A stretch of 64,000 nt of DNA from Paramecium sonneborni (GCA_905182985.1 CAJJDN010000130.1:4500-68499); one strand, 5' to 3'; shown: positions 26,818 to 41,768, counted from the stretch's first letter. Notes: generated from the letters alone by a model not told the origin. Made by a program: numbers and translations.

Positions 26818-28008
26818 TATTTATTTATATATTGAATATTCAATAATATTATTTTAACTTATTGAAAACTTTTTTAAAATAATAACGAAATATTTTTTTT
26901 TAATATATATAATATTTATGATCATATAAAGTAGTTATATAAATAATTTGTTACTTTAAGTATTATCCATAATATCATCCGTGCCATTCAAATTGAGCCG
27001 GTTTAATTCAGATTTTTATTTTAATAAGTCGGGAGAATTAACTCAAAAAGTGATTTTGCTAACTAAATTTAATATATCACTCATCATTTTTTTTTCTGGC
27101 TAATTTAAATATCCATTACTTTTCAAATTACTATTTGCTACTTTAATCGAAAATTCAACAAAAATTGCAAAAATGATATTTGATAGAGAATGTGTGAATT
27201 GAAAATAATTTTGCCCAATAATTTATCATTAAATCTATGAAAATATTAGTCAAAGAGAATGATGTTTATTAATCAAATATCATGAGTATATGATAATTTT
27301 GGATAATACTTATCATATTTTAAAATGAATTTTTATATTTAATATATAAAAAATAAATAATTGAAAATTTTACAATCTCAGTAAAATAAGTTCATGAAGA
27401 TTAGTTTAAATTTTATATTTAACTTTAACTAAGAAAGATATTTTTATACCATAAGTAATCTAAAATTTTTATTTTAATAATTTATAATTTATGCTATTTA
27501 ATCTTATAAATTTTTGGCAAATTTAATATTAATAGTTTACAAATGCATATTAGGGAGACTTTTATAATAAATTAGAAGTATCAAATATAAGAAGTGACTT
27601 TTTGCAATTTATAAATAAATAATTATTGAGATTAGAATTAAAACAGTTTTTTCTTGATAAATTTGTATTTAATTTGAAAAATAAAAAATAATCTAAAATA
27701 TTCCCTCTGATTCAATTTATATAATTCATAATAAGCACTCATTTGATCAAAAAATTGTGATAAATTGAGAATTTGGATTTATTCGTTTACCAAAAAACTT
27801 TTTATACTTATTTGTATTTGAAACTAAATCCAAATTGTTGGTATTATAAAATCCTCAAAGTCAAATTATTTTTATCAAAGCAATAAATGAAATAAAATTA
27901 CAATATTACTTGAGAGTTGCTAAACTCCATTTTCAATGTCTTTAGATAAATATCATAGAGAACAATTTTTATATTGAAAAATTAAATTCATAGAAAAATA
28001 TTTAATAA
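26818..28008. other. Intergenic, nothing recognised
   Basis: About 1.2 kb of AT-rich sequence with no supported reading frame. A slightly more GC-rich patch at about 26975-27060 was checked for a tRNA-like shape and none was convincing. Confidence 0.5.
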
Positions 28009-31000
28009 ATGTTTAGAAGACTCGCACAGTTGTATCTTAATATTTTTTTGTACTATAAATGATTGAATTAGGATTGTATTAGTTGAATCCAGTTGTGAGG
28101 TATTCAAAACAATAATAACTCCAGATTTAGGGGAGAGATTAATTGAATAAGATTTATCATCACTTGTTTAAATAAATTATGCTTGGGGTGTATGGACAAA
28201 ATATTCTTAACATTATGTTTTATTTGAAGACCTTGCTCTACAAACCTAAACGATGCACATACTAACAGAAAAACAATAGGATATCACATACTTAGTATAT
28301 TACATAACCTTGAGTAAAGAAGAGAAATCATTTACTCATAGTTTGTATTTATTTCATGGTGGGACTTATTAAATAAGGGAATTATAGATAGATTAATACT
28401 TAGGAATGGATAGATGGGTGTTTTTCTATTTTTGTTACTAAGAATCATTTTCAAATTATAATATATTTTTATATATATAAAAAGATGACGTAAATGTGTA
28501 AATGATAGAAGGAGGTCCTTTTGTAATTGAAATAAGAAATTATAAAGAATATGTTATTGGAGGATAGTCAATAGTATTGATTTATATATATTTAATAACT
28601 AGTTTACTAGGGCCTTTGAATCATCAATCAAATAAGAATTGAAATAATTTTCAGGCTAAATAAGTAGTATGGATCTAAGAGAAGGTTTAGAATATTATTA
28701 TAGTGACATACCAACATTTTTAGATAATATAGAGTTAGATTGTTAAGTTTATTCATGTGAAGAAGTAATTGATATTCTGATAATTTCATATATGAAAAGT
28801 GGATCTATTCTAAGATAACCAATATCTTATTATGGTAGTAAATTTATGATATCTGGATGGGTGATAATAAATGAGTTGGCCGAAGTAAATTATATATGAT
28901 TTTTAGTAATAAAATATTGAAAGTGTTTTACTAAGAGCTACATTAAGATACACTTATTTTTAAGACAAATATTAAGGAGATAAAGCATTATATTGGAAAT
29001 ATATTTAAAGTTCTCTCAATCAAAACTTAAATGGATTCTAAATAACTACATATCATTATAATCAATCTGAACCATTAAATTAATATTAAACTTAGGAAAG
29101 AGATTCTTGGTTAATCTTAGATCCGTATTATTTTGAAGCATTAACATTTTGGCATTGGTTTGTATATTAAGAAGGAGTTGATGGAACGAATAATATTAGA
29201 CTTACCATTTATTTTGGTCATGGAAAACAAGAAAAGATATTCACAATGAAATAATAACATTAGGACAATGCTAAATTATATTTCAATATTGGTGGAGATA
29301 ATTATAATTAAAATTTTAATGGATAAATTCGTGATTTAACTTTTAAGTATTGTTATGATAATGATACGCCAAATTAAAAATGTATATATGTATTTGATAT
29401 AATAAGTATGCCATATTTCTTGTAAAGCATGTTATGGTCCACTTGAGACTCATTGTTTAACATGTGAAGATGCTTCAACTTCTAAAAGAGAATTATCTAA
29501 ATCATAATGTCTATGTTAAGAAGGATATATTGATATTGGAAATTAAGATTGTAAAAGTAATTATTTTAGATAATATATAGTACGAGGAGCTATTTTAAAG
29601 AATATTAATATTTAAGAAGCTATTGCTTAAGAAGATGTAGGATGTTAAAGATATCAATTTTAAGTTATAATAAATGGGAATTTACATTGTTTAGATTGTC
29701 CAGGAAAGATTACTCCATTTGCATTATATTGTATAGATTGTATTTAAAATCCTAATTTATGGTATTTGAATCCTATTTGCACAACAGATTATTTAATGCC
29801 ATTTACTAATGATACTAATTATGTTTTCTTAAAAAAAGAACGAAAAGCAAAAGATTTTTAATACTATTTAATTAATTTCGATTAAATGTCATAACATCCA
29901 TTTTTAGAGACATGTTTTGGATGTTTTTAATAAAGTAATAATAGTACGATTAATTTTATTTAAAAATTCACATTAGATAGAATATAAAATATATTATGTA
30001 AAAATTGTTATAGATCTATTAATGGAGAATGTATAAAATTTAATATGAATTGCAATCAATGTGATGACAATCAATTATGTATAACTTGTGAATTCAATTA
30101 TACTCTATTTGAAAATTAGTGTTTGGAATGTCCTATAGAATGCCCCAATTGTAAATACAATTCCACTGGATATTACTGCAATAATTGTATTACTGGATAC
30201 TATTTTAATTCTACACTTGAATAATGTTAATAATGTGGTCAATTTTGTAAAGTTTGTATTTTCTCCTCAGTATTGAATAATCTACAATGCTTAAGATGTA
30301 TTCATGATACAGATTATTTTATATCTGTAGAAAAATTGAATTGCAGAAAGAAATCATTACCAAATTGTGAATTGGAATCATCAGAAAATTACTTAGTTTA
30401 TTTTAATTAAAGTTACATTATGTTAACTTAATAATATAGTAATTCCCTAGATGTAGTTGCATTTAAAGAAACCATACCTACATTTTAAATTTGTATGAAG
30501 TGTGAGAATGGCTATATCAATAAATTATTAGTTTAACAACATTATGAATGTGTCACAGTTGAATCCTTAAGTACTATTATACCTGAAGAATTAAAAGTTA
30601 AAGTTCTTGAGTCTTAAAATAATAATTTTTAATTGGCTTTAATTAGTAAACCTCAAGCTCCTTAATTATAGTTTTAAATAATATATGGAGATCGTGTTAA
30701 TTCTTATTCAACCCTCACAATGATTTCAAATCCCATTACTGGTATTTTTTGTGATGATCCAAATTGCCTCATTTGTGTTAATAATTATATTTAAGAATAA
30801 TAATATTGTATGCAATGTTACAATGGTTACTATTCAAATACATTCCTTGGAAGATGTTATCAATGTCCATCAAGCTGTTCTACTTGTTTAGAATAAAGCA
30901 AAATTTATTAGGATGCATGGAAATGGCAATATAAAATAAATTATCATTTTCGAAGTTCTTTACTAGATGGATAACACAGTTTTAATGTTTTTGGAACTTA

Positions 31001-34000
31001 AGTAGATCCAGATAATTTAGAAGTTATTTGCACAAGTTGTCCATCAAATGGTATACTTTATAATAATAAATGTTATCCAAAATGCAATTGTGATTCATGC
31101 ATCATTGAAGATGAAATCCCTGTTTGTATTAGTTGCAAAAGTCTAAATACAAAAACTGTTTATGATGGACAATGCCATCTTTGTCCGAAATTTTGTGAAT
31201 TATGTAGAGAAATCACCCAAGAAGAAAAATTGAAAATTAATCCATATTTCCAACCCACTGATATAACTTTACAAAAATATGCTTAGCAATGTATAAAACG
31301 ATAATCTGAACTTCCAGCTTAAGGAATATTATATTATGATCCTACTTTAGGATATGAAATTAATTGTCTTAATCTTGAAAAAAAAAATTGTTATCTTTTT
31401 CTAGAAATTCCTATTAATATTTATTGTTCCAAATAAACTTTTGATCAATAATATAATAGACTAGAAACCTTAGAACAATAAGATGATTTCCTAAGCAAAA
31501 ATGCACTTATTTCTAACATTTTTTCCACAAATCCTCAAAATCATTTCTCTGTGGAAACAGATTATTTATTTCATGAATTGAATCTAAAAAGTGTGAAATT
31601 AGTAAGATATATCTTAAACTTGTTACCAAGTACTTAAGATTGTATTATTAATAAAAATTCATTTATTTCATCTAACATACGTCAAAATGTTTTCACAGTT
31701 CAATTTTTAGAATTAATATTTTAATCATCAAATTAGATGTAGATATATATGAATGATAATGTTACATTATATGAATTTACTACTGTTAGTTTAAAGAATC
31801 TTTAGATTATTCCAATAAGTTCTACTACATCATTAAATATTAATAATATTTATGGTGGTTCTTTTTTGTTTGAATCAATTAAAATTAAAAATATCAATGA
31901 AAATTAATTTAGAATTCAAATCTTAAATCCTAATAGTATAATAATAAAGAATTTTTAAATTTTAGACTCAAAATTAATTAATCTCAATGGAATTCTAAAT
32001 TATAAATTTACTCAACAATTAAGTCAGAACTTTGTTTTTAAAATTGATTAATTGTTAATCTAAAATTGTCAAATTATTAACTCCAAACTAATTGTTTAAA
32101 TTTTAGATGTAGGATATGGAAATTAATAATTGTAAGTATATAATTTTAAGTCATCAGATAATGTCTATGAATCCTCAGTTTTATTCTATACTGAATTTAA
32201 TAGTTAAATTAGAGAAGCTCTTAATGTAATTGAATAATTAAATTCAGAAAATGACAACTTAACTAATTCTAGTTTAATAATTATGCCTGGAGCATTAAGT
32301 GTAGAATTAGTTAAGATTTCTGTTTCAAAAGGGAATTTCTATTTTCAAACTTAGTTATTTAAACTACCTCTATTTACAATAAGTAATATGTTAATATTGA
32401 ACAACAATTTTAATGATTTCAATACAAGAGTAATAACAAATAGACTTGATACTTTATACAAAGATAATATCTAATAAAATTTACTTAAATTAAATTAAAT
32501 AACATTTCAAAACAATAATTATGTAGGCAGCCAAGTTTTTATTGAATTGATTGAAAGTAATAACTTTTAGAATTTGGAAGTTCACCTCAATGGATTAACA
32601 ATTTAGTCAAATTTATTTACTTAATCAAATTATTAAGGCTTAATTACCTCAAGCAATTCATCTCTATACTTTGATTTAAAATAAATAAATATTGAAAATG
32701 TTAAAATAATAAGAGCATATAATCTTCCAGAGATTTCAATAAATAATGCATAAAAGACAATCCTTAAAAATGTTACAGCAACATTAGATAATGAATTCAA
32801 AATTAATCTGTTACATTAATATGTTTCTTGTTTCTAAAAGAATCCAAATATTGGTTATGGAAGTATGCTATAGATATATAATTCAAAAGCGATTCAAATT
32901 GATAAACTTGAAATTATAGGATTAATAGCAATCAATTCGCCTATTATCATAGTAAAATCATTAGAAAAGACTAATATTAGATATCCAGAAAATATTGAAA
33001 TTATATCAGTAAATTTAATTAACAACACGATTATCCTATCAAAACTTTCAGAATAGCCTTCTGTAATTAGTATAATATCTGAGTAAGAATAAAAAATATC
33101 ATTGAAAGGAATAATGGCTTTTAATAATCATCATCATTCTTATTAAGAGGATCAATAATTTAGGTAATCATCAACTATTTATATTGAAAATCCTAATTCT
33201 GAAATTATTTTAAGAGAATCTATATTTTCCAACAATGTAATAACCAACAATTAAGGATCTAATCTGGTGTTAATAAGTGCTAATATAAATATTTTAGATT
33301 GTTCTTTTAATTCTTAGAATGATTTACAATATTCATATTTAAAAGATCGTTTAATATGGGGATATCAATCTGATGAAATTGTTTATATAGAAAATTTATA
33401 TCCGATGTTTCCAATTAATTCAAAGGGAGGAAATGCATATTTTTAAATTGATTCGATTACTTTAAGAAATGTTTCAAGCTATAACTCATTAGCTTTATAA
33501 GGTGGAGCATTTTATTTCTTAACTTAATCAAATGGTAGGATTGTAATTGAGGATTGCAATTTTAATTTCAGCTAAACCAATTTATTAATGAAAGAAAAAT
33601 CATAAGGAGGTACATTATTAATTGATGCTTCTTAATCAGATTTAAATTTAATAATATAAAATAACACTTATTCATCAAGTTTCAGTAGATAAGAAGGAGG
33701 AGCAATCTTTATTGAACCATCCAGAGTCAAGAATTCTATACTAATTACTAAAAGTATTATTTAAAATGTTTATTCATTGGCAAATGCTTTCTTAAAACTT
33801 CCCATCATATTTACGAGCAACACTTTATTTTTAGACGTTCGTATTCTTGATTTATCAATATAAAATACTTATCAAGGTTTCTTATCTTATTTAGGAAGAA
33901 TTAGAGATATAACCCAATCAGAAATCAATTTTTAAACTAAGAATTATTTAATTTCTATTGAAAGAGGGAATATTACTATAAAAGATTGTAATATTATAAA

Positions 34001-37000
34001 TTTATTTGATTATGGAGTTTTAGAAATATTAAATGCACAATCGATCAAATTAGAGAATATTTTAATGGAAAATTTTACTTTGATTAGTGGAAGTATTCTT
34101 AAATTTGAATTAAATAATAGTAATTAATTATATATTATATAGAATATATGACCAATATTGAAATATTCAATGTAAAATTAATGACTTTATAAGAAACAAT
34201 TGGAGATGTTAAAAAACCAATCAGTATAATTCCTTATATTCCACCTTTCTTTTAAAAATGTTTTGATTAATATACGACCCCAAACTCTTTATAATAACTT
34301 TATGATCAAAAGAATTCATACATTATTAGTCTTTATAATTTTTATGCTTTGATATCAAAAAGAACAAAACCTGCTTTTATTTTTTAAATTGATTCAATTA
34401 ATTTAAATCATTTCATTTTAATACAAAAACTACACTTTTAGAATATAATATGTTCTAATTGTAAAGGAGGATTATTAAGATTTACAAAAATAGAAGAATA
34501 ATTAAATTAGAATCTTGTTTATTTATAATAGATTAAAATGGAAGATAACATATGTGGAATTTAGAGTTGTTTAATAGTAAGTTCGAAAGACGTTATTTCT
34601 TTAAGATCTTTTTCTCAAATAAGCTCTAATAGAGTATTGAATGAAGTTGAAAGATATTATGAAACTAAGCCAGTTACAGTAAAGATTGAATCAAGTTACT
34701 TTAAAAATAATACTGCAACATATGGTGGTGCTGTTTTAATCTCTTCTATAAGTATATTAATCACATCTTGTTAATTTAAAATGAATTAAGGAAAAGAAAC
34801 AGGAGGTGCTATATATTTAGATTATCATGATAAATCTTAATTCTTAATTTTTAATACATTATTTGAAAATAATTAAGCAAATGTAGGGGGAGCTATATTT
34901 TTAGAAAATTTTGCTCTTTAAAGTAAAGATTAAACTAATATTGTTTTTTAAAATAATAAAGCGTCTTTATTTAGTAATAATGTTGCTGATTTTCCAATAA
35001 AATTAAGTCTTAAATTTGGTTCAAAGCTTTTAGAAACAAAAACTATAGAAAATAAATAAAATTAAATAATATAAATTATAGATATAAAAAAATATTATAT
35101 AGGGTAAAAAGAGATAGATTTATTAATGTTGCCTAGTGGATAAGCTATTAATGAGTATTAAATTTTTAATGAAGAAAAATAAGAATACATACCATTAAAT
35201 TTATCATTAAGAATAATTCCACTTGATAAAGAGAATAGTTAAATTAAAGCTTTAGATGGTAGTAAATGTACACTCAATGGTAGATAAATGTCAAATAATT
35301 TAGAAGGAGAATTTTAGAATAATTTTATTAGTCTTACAGAGGTAGAATTCAATACAACAAGTTAGGATTATAATTTAGATACTTTAATAGTTAATTTTGA
35401 TCCTGATTAATCATAAGAAAATTATTTATAATTAGAAATTATGTGTAATTCAATTAAAATTCCAATATTTGATAATCAACCCCCTTATTTATTAAAAAAT
35501 TATGAAACAAATTACAAATTAAGAGTGAATTTATAAACATTTCCTTGTCAAAGAGGAGAATATAAAACTTAATAAGGAACATGTAAATTGTGTGATCCTA
35601 ATTCCTATTAATATAATACAAGAGCTGGAGAATAATGTAAAATAAAGGATTAAATAAAAATGGAAAAGGTTTCTTCAGCAAGAATAATGTTAAGATAAAA
35701 GTATTGGAGACCATATGAAAATAGTGAGAATATAGAATATTGTTTGAATTTGCCTGAAAATTGTATAGGTGGATGGAATCCTGGTAATGATTTATGTTCA
35801 GAAGCACATATAGGAGCTTTATGTGAACAATGTGATTTATATAATATAAGGGGTTAAGGATCTTTTTCAGTAAGCACAATTTATAAATGTGGAGATTGTT
35901 AGAATATTGGTGATAATACTATTAAAGTTATTCTAATTAGTATTTGGACTATGATATCAATATTTTTATCTGTTAAAGGAACAATTGAAACAGTTAATAA
36001 ATTTATTATTTAATAAAAAAGAATTAAATTGAAAATAGCATCAGTATAAGATCCTAGAATTGGTTAAGGAAATGTATTAATAAAAGTATTAACTAATTAT
36101 TTTTAAATTATTGGAGTTATTTCAACATTTTAATTATAATTACCAAGTGTATTACAATCATCAGTTAGATCAGTTGGTAATCCAACAGAAGCTATGAGTT
36201 TATCTTTAGATTGTTTTTTAATAGATATTACAGATATCGATATCATTTATTTTAGAATGATCTGGGCTTTGATCATGCCATTAATTTATATGTTAACATT
36301 TATTTTTATTTATATGATAGTTGTTACCCTTCATTTTACTAAATTAAATAAGAGTGCATTTACAACTACAGCAATTTATTTATTTACATATTTATAACCT
36401 ACATTAATAGGAGGATTTATCTCCTTAATGTCCTTTCGATATATATCCAATTATTATTGGATCTAAGGTAATGTTGCATATAGATATGATACTTAACAAC
36501 ATTTTAATTGGATCTTAACTTTTATATTACCTTCTATTTTATGTTTAGGAATAATTATTCCAGCATATTTATTTATAAATCTATATAGATTAAGAGAATA
36601 ATTAGAATAAGAAAACACAAGAAAAAATTTTGGATATTTATATAACGAATATTCTAAAACTGCATACTTTTGGGAAATTATCAAAATTCTTTAAAAAGGA
36701 TTTATTATTATATTCTTAACATTTTATGAAGATTTAATTATTATCAAAGGAGCTTTAGTTTTTATTATTGTTTTTATATATTAATTATTAACAAGAAAAT
36801 ATCGTCCTTATCAATTCCCAAAATTAAACTTAATTGATGAATTAAGTACACTTATTTGTGGTACTTCAATTGTATTATCAATTACAATCTATTAAGCTAA
36901 TATATCAGAAAATTAAGAGATAATCTTACCTTTTTATATTTGTCTCATTCTTTTAAATGGAACATTTATTTTCTACATTTTATGGGGAATATTGCAAGCA

Positions 37001-37396
37001 TAATTAGAAGATTAATAAGAAAATCTAGATAAAATTAGAGATAAAATTAATAAAAGATTTCCAAAATTAATTTAATCAAGTTAGATTATGAAAAAATTAT
37101 TAACAAATAAAGGATAATAACATTAAAAAATTAAATTAAGATATTAAAAAATCAAAGTATATTTACTTAATTTTGTTCACTCTCATCCAGGAATTTATGA
37201 TATTCATACAGAAAATGATTCTCATCCAGAATAATTTAAACCATCTAGTATCAAAAGAAATTCAAATTTCAAACATGAAGTGAGGAATTTAGATTAAAAA
37301 CCAAAAACAAAAAATAAAGTCTATCCAATTGATTTTGAAGTTAAACATTAAGAATTGAAACATGATGAAAAAAACGAAGAAATTATGATATTTTGA
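28009..37396 (+). CDS. Giant surface protein: LamG-like, Cys-rich, beta-helix, multi-pass membrane
   Basis: About 3,088 residues after removing five introns (28050-28071, 28574-28602, 28885-28906, probably 29382-29406, 34120-34142). Start MFRRLAQLYLNIFLIVLVES is a signal peptide that becomes readable only after the first intron is removed. Domains in order: a lectin/LamG-like region containing LYFNIGGDNYNQNFNGQIRD (to about 29360); furin-like Cys-rich repeats (CxxC, GYY/GYI turns, 29410-31400); a long region of parallel beta-helix type with GGAIF/GGAFYF/GGTLL/GGAVL steps (31500-35000); a second Cys region ending CGDCQNIGDN; about nine hydrophobic helices (35930-37000); and a charged cytoplasmic tail with a His/Lys-rich end. 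It fits large ciliate surface receptors or adhesins; ligand unknown. No frame breaks in over 9 kb. Confidence 0.85.
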
Positions 37397-39636
37397 TGAA
37401 AGAATTAAATAAAATTAATAATATTGTATAAGTCTATTTCTTTTACCTTTTTGTGTCTAAAATAATGAGTTTACCGAAAATTAGCTGTTGGAAGTATTAT
37501 ATATACTATTTTCATTAATCTAAATGTATTTATATATAGAAATTAAATATTAATATTTATTATTATTTTCAGTTTTAGAATTATTACAATTTTTATTCAT
37601 AATTATATAATAAAAGTTTATATCCACTGCCATAAAATTCTATTCCCAAATTAATTATTAATTAAGTGTACTTCAAGCACTAAAAAATGTATTTTTACTC
37701 TATCAAAATATTTTTTAGTCCTTTTAAAATTTTCTCTATCTGCTAATGAGTCTAGCTAAAAACAAATATTCCAAAGATTTATTTAAAATAATTAAACTTG
37801 TAATGAAGTTCTAATTTTATCTTTTTACCCTGTAATTTATTTACTTCTTTTCTGTCTTACCAATGTAATAGAAGTCAAACTTTAATTAGTTTTAACTATT
37901 TTTATTGAGTAATAATTTTCATAAAAAAGTTTAAGGATGTAATATATCTTTTAATTACTATTTTTACTTTAACTATTCATTTTTATAGAATTTCTTTTCT
38001 TTTAACTTAATTATGAGAAAGATTTATATTTTATTATTAAAAAAAATTGTTACAAAGCATTTTTAATTAAAAAGGATAAATTTAAAAAGAATGAGAAGGA
38101 ATAAAAAGTAATTGAAAATGATTATGAATTTATAGATGATATAATTTACTTAAAAAAGTACTTTACATATTTGGCATGTATTATCTTTATTTCTATAAGA
38201 AAGGGGAAGCTTGATGAACTGAAATTGTTTATTTATACTAAATTCAAATATAATTATTGATTTGAATCAACTTAAAAATAACAGATTAGCTAATTCTATT
38301 TAAATTTATGAATTACTCAATTTATTTGCCTAATAACTTAAAATAGCCTCTCAGCATGTTAATTAAGTTGATTTTAATGCAATTTAATTAATACAACTCT
38401 AAAGAAAAGGTATCTTTAATCTAAATGTAATGTGAAAATTAAATCTTTTAATCATAAAATTGTAATTTAGTATATGCAACAAATTTTAGTATTTACTTAA
38501 AAAATCTTGGAAAGTTTCTTGGAGAGAACCAGATTTTTAGATTTATCAGAACATCAAATTAAATTGGAAATGAAGAATTTATTAGGATGTAACTTATCTA
38601 ATTCATAAAAAGAAATTTAGCCTTATTTTCAACTATTTTATTAAATTTAACTTAACAAATTACCCTTCTTTCTATAGAATTATTTAACCCCTAGCAATAT
38701 GATAATATATTATATGTTTATTTTAATAGAATTATTTAGTGATTAATTTTTTTAATTAAACTTTTACAAATTTAATTGAGTTTATTATTTAGATACTTTT
38801 AAAGAATTTCTTATAAATCTTCTTATCTTTATTATTAATTTTCCTAATTTTATAAATATGCCATAAATTTTTAGATTTAACATGTTGTTCTTCATCTGAA
38901 AATGTGTAGCAACTATTAGTTTATGTTAAATTCATTAAATTATTAAAGTGGAACTCGAAATATTGCTTATTTTCCATCAAGATTTTCCTCTAATTAGTTG
39001 TTGGATAATTATTTCATTGCTATTTCGTATTATAACCAATTATTAAGTTACTTTCAATAGTCATTATTATTAAAAAATTTTTTAGTAATTCATAAAATTT
39101 CTTTTTTAAACTAAAAGAAGTTGACTTATTCTTTAAATTAAGGAAAATAGGGTTATGGGAATTAAATAAATCTTATTGTAAGAAAATTAAGCAAGAATTG
39201 TGTTCATCTATCAGATTTATATGTTATGATGTAATCATTTTAATAATTAATTTAGAAATTTATTGAAGGAGGGTCATTTCAGAAATAAATTAAGTTTAAA
39301 TTTTATTGGAGGAGTTTATAATTAGAAACGTAATGAATAAATGTATATAACATTTTAAAAATAAGAGATTTTAACGTTTAGAAAGACTAATATAATTATC
39401 AATGAATTTAATAATATTTTTAAATCATTTTAGTATTTTTGAAAATAATTATATAATGAACCATTTAAATTCTTTTTTGTTTTTTGCATTCTCAAAATGA
39501 TAGGAATTATATATCAATGAGGATAAGATTTTAGAAAAATTATATTTAAATTTGTTCTTTATGATATAAATTATTGTATGGTAATATAAAAATATATATA
39601 AATAAATATTTTAAAAATATAATGAAAGAAAATAAA
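37397..39636. other. Mostly non-coding; one weak 144-codon reading frame
   Basis: A plus-strand frame at 38308-38742 runs from ATG (MNYSIYLPNNLKQPLSMLIK) to TGA for 144 residues and includes LVYATNFSIYLKNLGKFLGE. No domain is recognised and there is no clear intron, so it may be a relic or chance. The remaining 1.8 kb shows no gene, RNA or repeat. Confidence 0.3.
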
Positions 39637-40275
39637 TCAACCTAATCCTGAAACTACATTATAAAAGTGATATAATTTTGCATTGATATCATAGACTCCA
39701 ATTTCTTCTTAGCAGACTTTACATTGAACTGATAAAAATATATCATCATTTTTTGTTTTTTGGTTTTCTTATGGTTTAACAAATTTGTTTTCTATGATTT
39801 TTGTATTAATTGTTACCATTGCTCTATATTACTTTTTATAAGTCTCATGTTATTAACAATGATAACTAATTTAAATAAAGCAATTTGAACAACTTATAAC
39901 AGTATTATTTTCAGAATTTTTAAGATGAGTTTCATATTTATTTTGTACATATTTTTCATTTAATAAATCTTCTAATGGATTATAAAAAACTTATTCCATC
40001 ATTAATTATTTTTTTGTTTATTCAAAGTTAAATTCTAATTGAGGATCTTTATTTATTTCTTCATCTTCATCATCATCTATCCAATTTTATTAGGCATAAT
40101 TTAAAACATGTTAGGAATCATAAATTTAATTTTCTAATTTTTTTTTGTTTTTCTTAATAACATTATCTAAACATAAAGAATATTTGATACCAGAAAAATT
40201 AATGTTTGAAAAATTAAGTATACTATCTTATTTGTGAGGATCAGGAGTCCAATCATCAAAAGTCTCAATATCCAT
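39637..40275 (-). CDS. EAPP: EAPP (E2F-associated phosphoprotein) homologue
   Basis: 212 residues, no intron. The second half carries the EAPP family's two zinc-binding Cys pairs and neighbouring motifs: VISCSNCFIQISYHCQQHET, then YKKQYRAM, then SVQCKVCQEEIGVYD and YHFYNVV just before the C-terminus. The N-terminal half is acidic (IDDDEDEE) with VFYNPLEDLLNE, as in animal EAPP. In animals EAPP is a nuclear phosphoprotein that binds E2F factors and modulates their activity; that role in a ciliate is not shown. It is divergently arranged with eIF2B-delta, with only 40 bp between the two start codons. Confidence 0.85.
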
Positions 40276-40315
40276 ATTTTAATTCTTAAATATTATAATA
40301 AATATTAAAGAATAA
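40276..40315. promoter_or_regulatory. Very short divergent intergenic region
   Basis: Only 40 bp, almost pure A/T, separate the start codons of EAPP (minus) and eIF2B-delta (plus). Both promoters must lie here and inside the coding ends, or be shared. No specific motif can be named. Confidence 0.6.
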
Positions 40316-41768
40316 ATGTCTGAAAAACCAAATCAATAAAATCCAAAAAAAGGAGAGCCATGGAAACCCAAGGAAAAATTTGATAAGAAAGCAAATAAAG
40401 AAAAATAAAAATTAGAATAAGAATAAACAAAAACTGAAGCAAAATAAGAATCTAAATAAGAAGAATCTAATAAAATAAAATAAGAATCTAATTAAACAAT
40501 TTAACAATAAAATATTAAGCAAGTTTAATAATAAAAAAAAGAAGAATAGCCTATCGTTGATAAATAAAATATTGTCTAAAAAAATGAATAAAAAGAGTAA
40601 AATAAAAGATAAGATTTTCTTTCACATCTTCCAATATTTTAAGACTATACTTCTGAAAGTATAAAATCTGTTAAATAAATTGATGTAAGATATTACTTTA
40701 ATTATAGCCTTAAACTTTACATCATTCTTTTGTTGAACTTTGTATTTAATATTAAAATGGATAATGTATAGGATCTACCCATAGATGTGTTGAATTTCTT
40801 AATGCATTGAAATAATTCATAAAGGATTATAAGTTATCAAGATAATCAAATTACTTTGCTATAGCATTTGTTGATGAATTAAAAAAGATTTTTAATTTAA
40901 TGAAAAACTTTAGAACAGTGAATGAAGGAATGAGCACATCATATTTATTTATAAATGAATGTTTAATGATATTGAGAAGGGATACAAAACTTGATGAAAA
41001 TGAGTCAAAAATATGGTTATGCAATTAGATTGATTAATTTATTCAATCAAAAATAATATCAGCATCAGAATTAATAATTAAAAATGTATAATTATTAAAT
41101 AAATATTTGAAAGGCAACATAATTAATTTAAGAAGGAACAACTATTTTAGTGTATGCTAGATCATATTTGATTGAAAATTTTATAATAAATTACTTTAAG
41201 TAAGGAAAGTAATTGACTATATTTGTGGTGGATAATCCTTAATTTGGAGAAGGTTCATAATTAGTGAAACGTTTATAATAATAGGGAATATCTTGTTATT
41301 AAATATTATTGTCACATGTCAGTTATATATTATCAAAAGTAGAATTATTAATACTATAAAAATAGGTTGATAAAATATTAGTAGGAGCATCATCAATGTT
41401 ATGTAATGGAGCTTTAGTATCTAGAGTAGGAACAGCATTATTGGCATGTCTAGCATCAACTCATAAAATTCCATTTTTAGTATTTTGTGAAAGTTATAAA
41501 TTCTCAGAAAAGAGTTAGATTGATTCTTTATCTTGGAATGAAATAGCATAATTATAATAAGTAAATGAAAATCAATAGTATACTTCTTTAAGTCTTAGAT
41601 ATGATATTACATAATCAAATTATATTAATATGGTATAAAAATAATTTATTTTTTTAGATAGTGACAGAAGTAGGTTTGATACCAGCAACTTCAGTTAAAG
41701 CTGTTATAGGAGAATTCAAAAAATATAATTATGTGGATGCAATAGAAGTTCCAAGAAAAGATCAATGA
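40316..41768 (+). CDS. EIF2B4: Translation initiation factor eIF2B, delta subunit
   Basis: 458 residues after three introns (40685-40707, 23 nt; 41086-41113, 28 nt ending AAG; 41633-41657, 25 nt). The first 110 residues are Lys/Gln/Glu-rich, as is usual for the delta subunit. The conserved C-terminal fold follows: IGSTHRCVEFLNALKQFIKD, NEGMSTSYLFINE, EGTTILVYARSYLIE, IFVVDNPQFGEG, VGASSMLCNGALVSRVGTAL, VFCESYKFSEKSQIDSLSWN and LIPATSVKAVIGEF, all matching the eIF2B alpha/beta/delta regulatory family. It is part of the decameric exchange factor that reloads eIF2 with GTP and senses phosphorylated eIF2. The length is a little shorter than the human protein because the N-terminal extension is shorter. 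Start MSEKPNQQNPKKGEPWKPK chosen as the only ATG after the divergent gene. Confidence 0.92.

Noticed and set aside
26975..27060. Possible tRNA in a slightly GC-richer patch
   Set aside because: No cloverleaf with consistent stems or a T-loop motif could be drawn.
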